Shown: piece after piece, positions 62,657 to 64,000 of the stretch
How positions within the stretch are numbered: position 1 is the first letter of the stretch
Layout of the letters: each line of letters begins with the position of its first letter
Source of the DNA: Crotophaga sulcirostris
Lineage: Eukaryota; Chordata; Aves; Cuculiformes; Crotophagidae
DNA length: 64,000 nucleotides
Reading direction: 5' to 3'
Assembly (NCBI GenBank): GCA_013397455.1
Contig: VYZB01000521.1
Coordinates: 358,350-422,349, forward strand
Program-made: the position numbers and the translations under genes
The notes under the pieces: model-generated
The model's database searches: none
What the model saw: only the letters and a program-made list of their open reading frames with translations
What the model was told of the DNA's origin: nothing

Positions 62657-63074
62657 AAAGGCCTTGAACACCTCCCCTATGAAGAGAGGCTGAGAGAGCT
62701 GGGGTTCAGCTTGGAGAAGAGAAGACTCTGAGGACACCTCATTGTGGCCTTTCGATATTTAAAGAGGGCTTTTAAGAAAGATGGGGGAAAACTTCTTAAC
62801 AGGACTTGTAGCAATAGGACAAGTTGTAATGGTTTTAAACTAAAGGAGGAAAAGTTTAGACTAGACATTAAGAAGCAACTTTTTACACTGAGGGTAGTAA
62901 AGCACTAGAACAGGTTGCCCAGAGAGGTAGTGGATACATCCAAGGTCAGGTTGGATGGGGCTCTGAGCAACCTGATGTAGTTGAAGATGTCCCTGCACAC
63001 TGTAGGGGGACTGGACTAGATGACTTCCATGTTCCCTTCCAATCCAAACCATTGTATGATTCTATGATTCTATG
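62657..63074 (+). mobile_element. CR1 LINE 3' fragment
   Basis: The plus strand runs CACCTCCCCTATGAAGAGAG through GGTTTTAAACTAAAGGAGGA, GAACAGGTTGCCCAGAGAGG and GGACTGGACTAGATGACTTC to a tail of two full TTCTATGA units. It is similar in age and extent to the copy at 57957-58402. Confidence 0.94.
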
Positions 63075-63459
63075 ACAGAGTAGGAAGTTAAGCAGCGTAA
63101 ATCACAAAAAGCTCCTATGTTTTGGCAGAAAAGCATGGAAAGAACATAAATGTAATACCAGACGTTAAGTACAACGTTTGTAAGCAAAATATGATCTTTG
63201 AAGACTGTATCTGTGCTGTTCTGGTACAGGTTCCACGCTTGTCTAGCAACTGCATCTGCGGTGGCAGATTCTGTCTTATTTTTATAGGTGCAAAGGTGGG
63301 AACAGAAATGGAAGCGTGTATGCATGCACTGAGTGCCAGGGAGCAAGAGCCACTGGAAACGCTGAGCAGATCTTGTGCCCACACAGCAAAACTGAAGAAA
63401 AGGCTCATTGTCCAGGCTACCTGGAGCAGTGCACAATTACACCCACACGAGACAACAGC

Positions 63460-64000
63460 TGCGGGGGTTTGAGGGGTGCCAGGGCACTGGAGCTGTGGGG
63501 GTCTGAGGGGTGCAGGGCACCGGAGCTGCAGGAGTCTGAGGGATGTGGGAAGCAAGCCTGCGGGGGTCTGAGGGGTGCAGGGTACTGGGGTTGCAGGGGT
63601 TTGATGGGCACAGGGCAGTGAAGCTGCAGGGTTTCAGGGGTGCAGGGCATTGGATCTGCAGGAGTCTGAGAGGTGCAGAGCAGTGGAGCTGTGGGGGTTT
63701 GAGGGGTGCGGGAACCAAGGCTGTGGGGGTTTTAGGGGTGCAGGGCACTGGAGCTGTGGGGGTCTAAGGGGTGCAGGTTCCTGGGGCTGCAGGGGTTTGA
63801 TGGGCACAGGGCAGTGAAGCTGCGGGGTCTGAGGGGTGCAGGATCTGCAGGAGGCTGAGGGGTGCAGAGCAGTGGTGCTGCGGTGCCTGAGGGGTGTGGG
63901 GCAGTGGAAATGCAGGGGTCTGAGGGGCGCGGGCACCGGGGCTGCGGGGTCTGAGGGGCGCGGGTCACCGGGGCTGCGGGGTCTGAGGGGCGCGGGTCAC
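63460..64000. repeat. G-rich minisatellite, unit about 33 bp, at least 16 copies, runs off the window
   Basis: Units follow the pattern GGGGGTCTGAGGGGTGCAGG then GCACTGGAGCTGC, with length variants of about 31-34 bp. A higher-order period of 196 bp is visible: TTTGATGGGCACAGGGCAGT occurs at 63600 and again at 63796. The last units gain CpGs (GGGGCGCGGG). Unit lengths near 33 keep several frames open on both strands, giving Pro/Leu-rich pseudo-proteins that are not genes. Confidence 0.95.

Larger units (their letters stand above)
55284..64000 (-). other. SLC41A2: Intron upstream of the first coding exon (partial, at least 8.7 kb)
   Basis: Extends off the right edge. It contains a probable solo LTR (56250-56767), CR1 copies at 57957-58402, 60809-61112 and 62657-63074, and the terminal minisatellite. 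No 5' exon was identified. One good donor-like sequence, CTG|GTAAGT, lies at 62017/62016 on the minus strand, without supporting evidence. Confidence 0.6.

Noticed and set aside
63115..63968. Many overlapping Pro/Leu/Cys-rich or Gly-rich open frames on both strands
   Set aside because: Most come from the 33-bp-unit minisatellite, whose length keeps several frames open; repetitive, overlapping on both strands, no start context or domain.

Overview
This window is intronic and flanking DNA from a bird nuclear genome. It holds one protein-coding gene, on the minus strand: SLC41A2, a MgtE-type magnesium transporter of the solute carrier 41 family. The avian assignment rests on many 5'-truncated CR1 LINE fragments, several ending in the short tandem 3' tail typical of avian CR1 (TTCTATGA or ATACTGTG units). 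It also fits the AT-rich, repeat-diluted, long-intron layout of a bird macrochromosome. The species cannot be fixed from the sequence.

The coding sequence was rebuilt by hand. Ten coding exons run from the start codon at 55094 down to the stop at 6544-6546. All nine introns between them are GT-AG, all codon phases agree across junctions, and the exons sum to 1722 bp (573 residues plus stop). An upstream splice acceptor puts 189 nt of 5' leader on the first coding exon. Exon 1 and the promoter are not seen and probably lie beyond the right edge.

Layout from left to right: 1-5.2 kb is 3' flank with no recognisable gene; about 5.2-6.5 kb is the likely 3' UTR; 6.5-55.1 kb is the gene, read right to left. 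Its introns hold CR1 fragments of several ages, a very recent 151-bp tandem duplication (52996-53297) and short AT-rich tandem repeats. From 55.3 kb to the end is the intron upstream of the first coding exon, with three CR1 copies and a probable solitary LTR. The final 540 bp is a G-rich minisatellite of about 33-bp units that runs off the window.

The protein has an acidic, Ser-rich N-terminal tail and two MgtE-like membrane repeats that share the same spaced motifs. I found no tRNA, rRNA, CRISPR array or operon, and no evidence of a new multi-gene system. The points most worth checking are three short uORFs in the leader, the young 151-bp duplication with G-runs, and the G-rich minisatellite toward the unseen 5' end.
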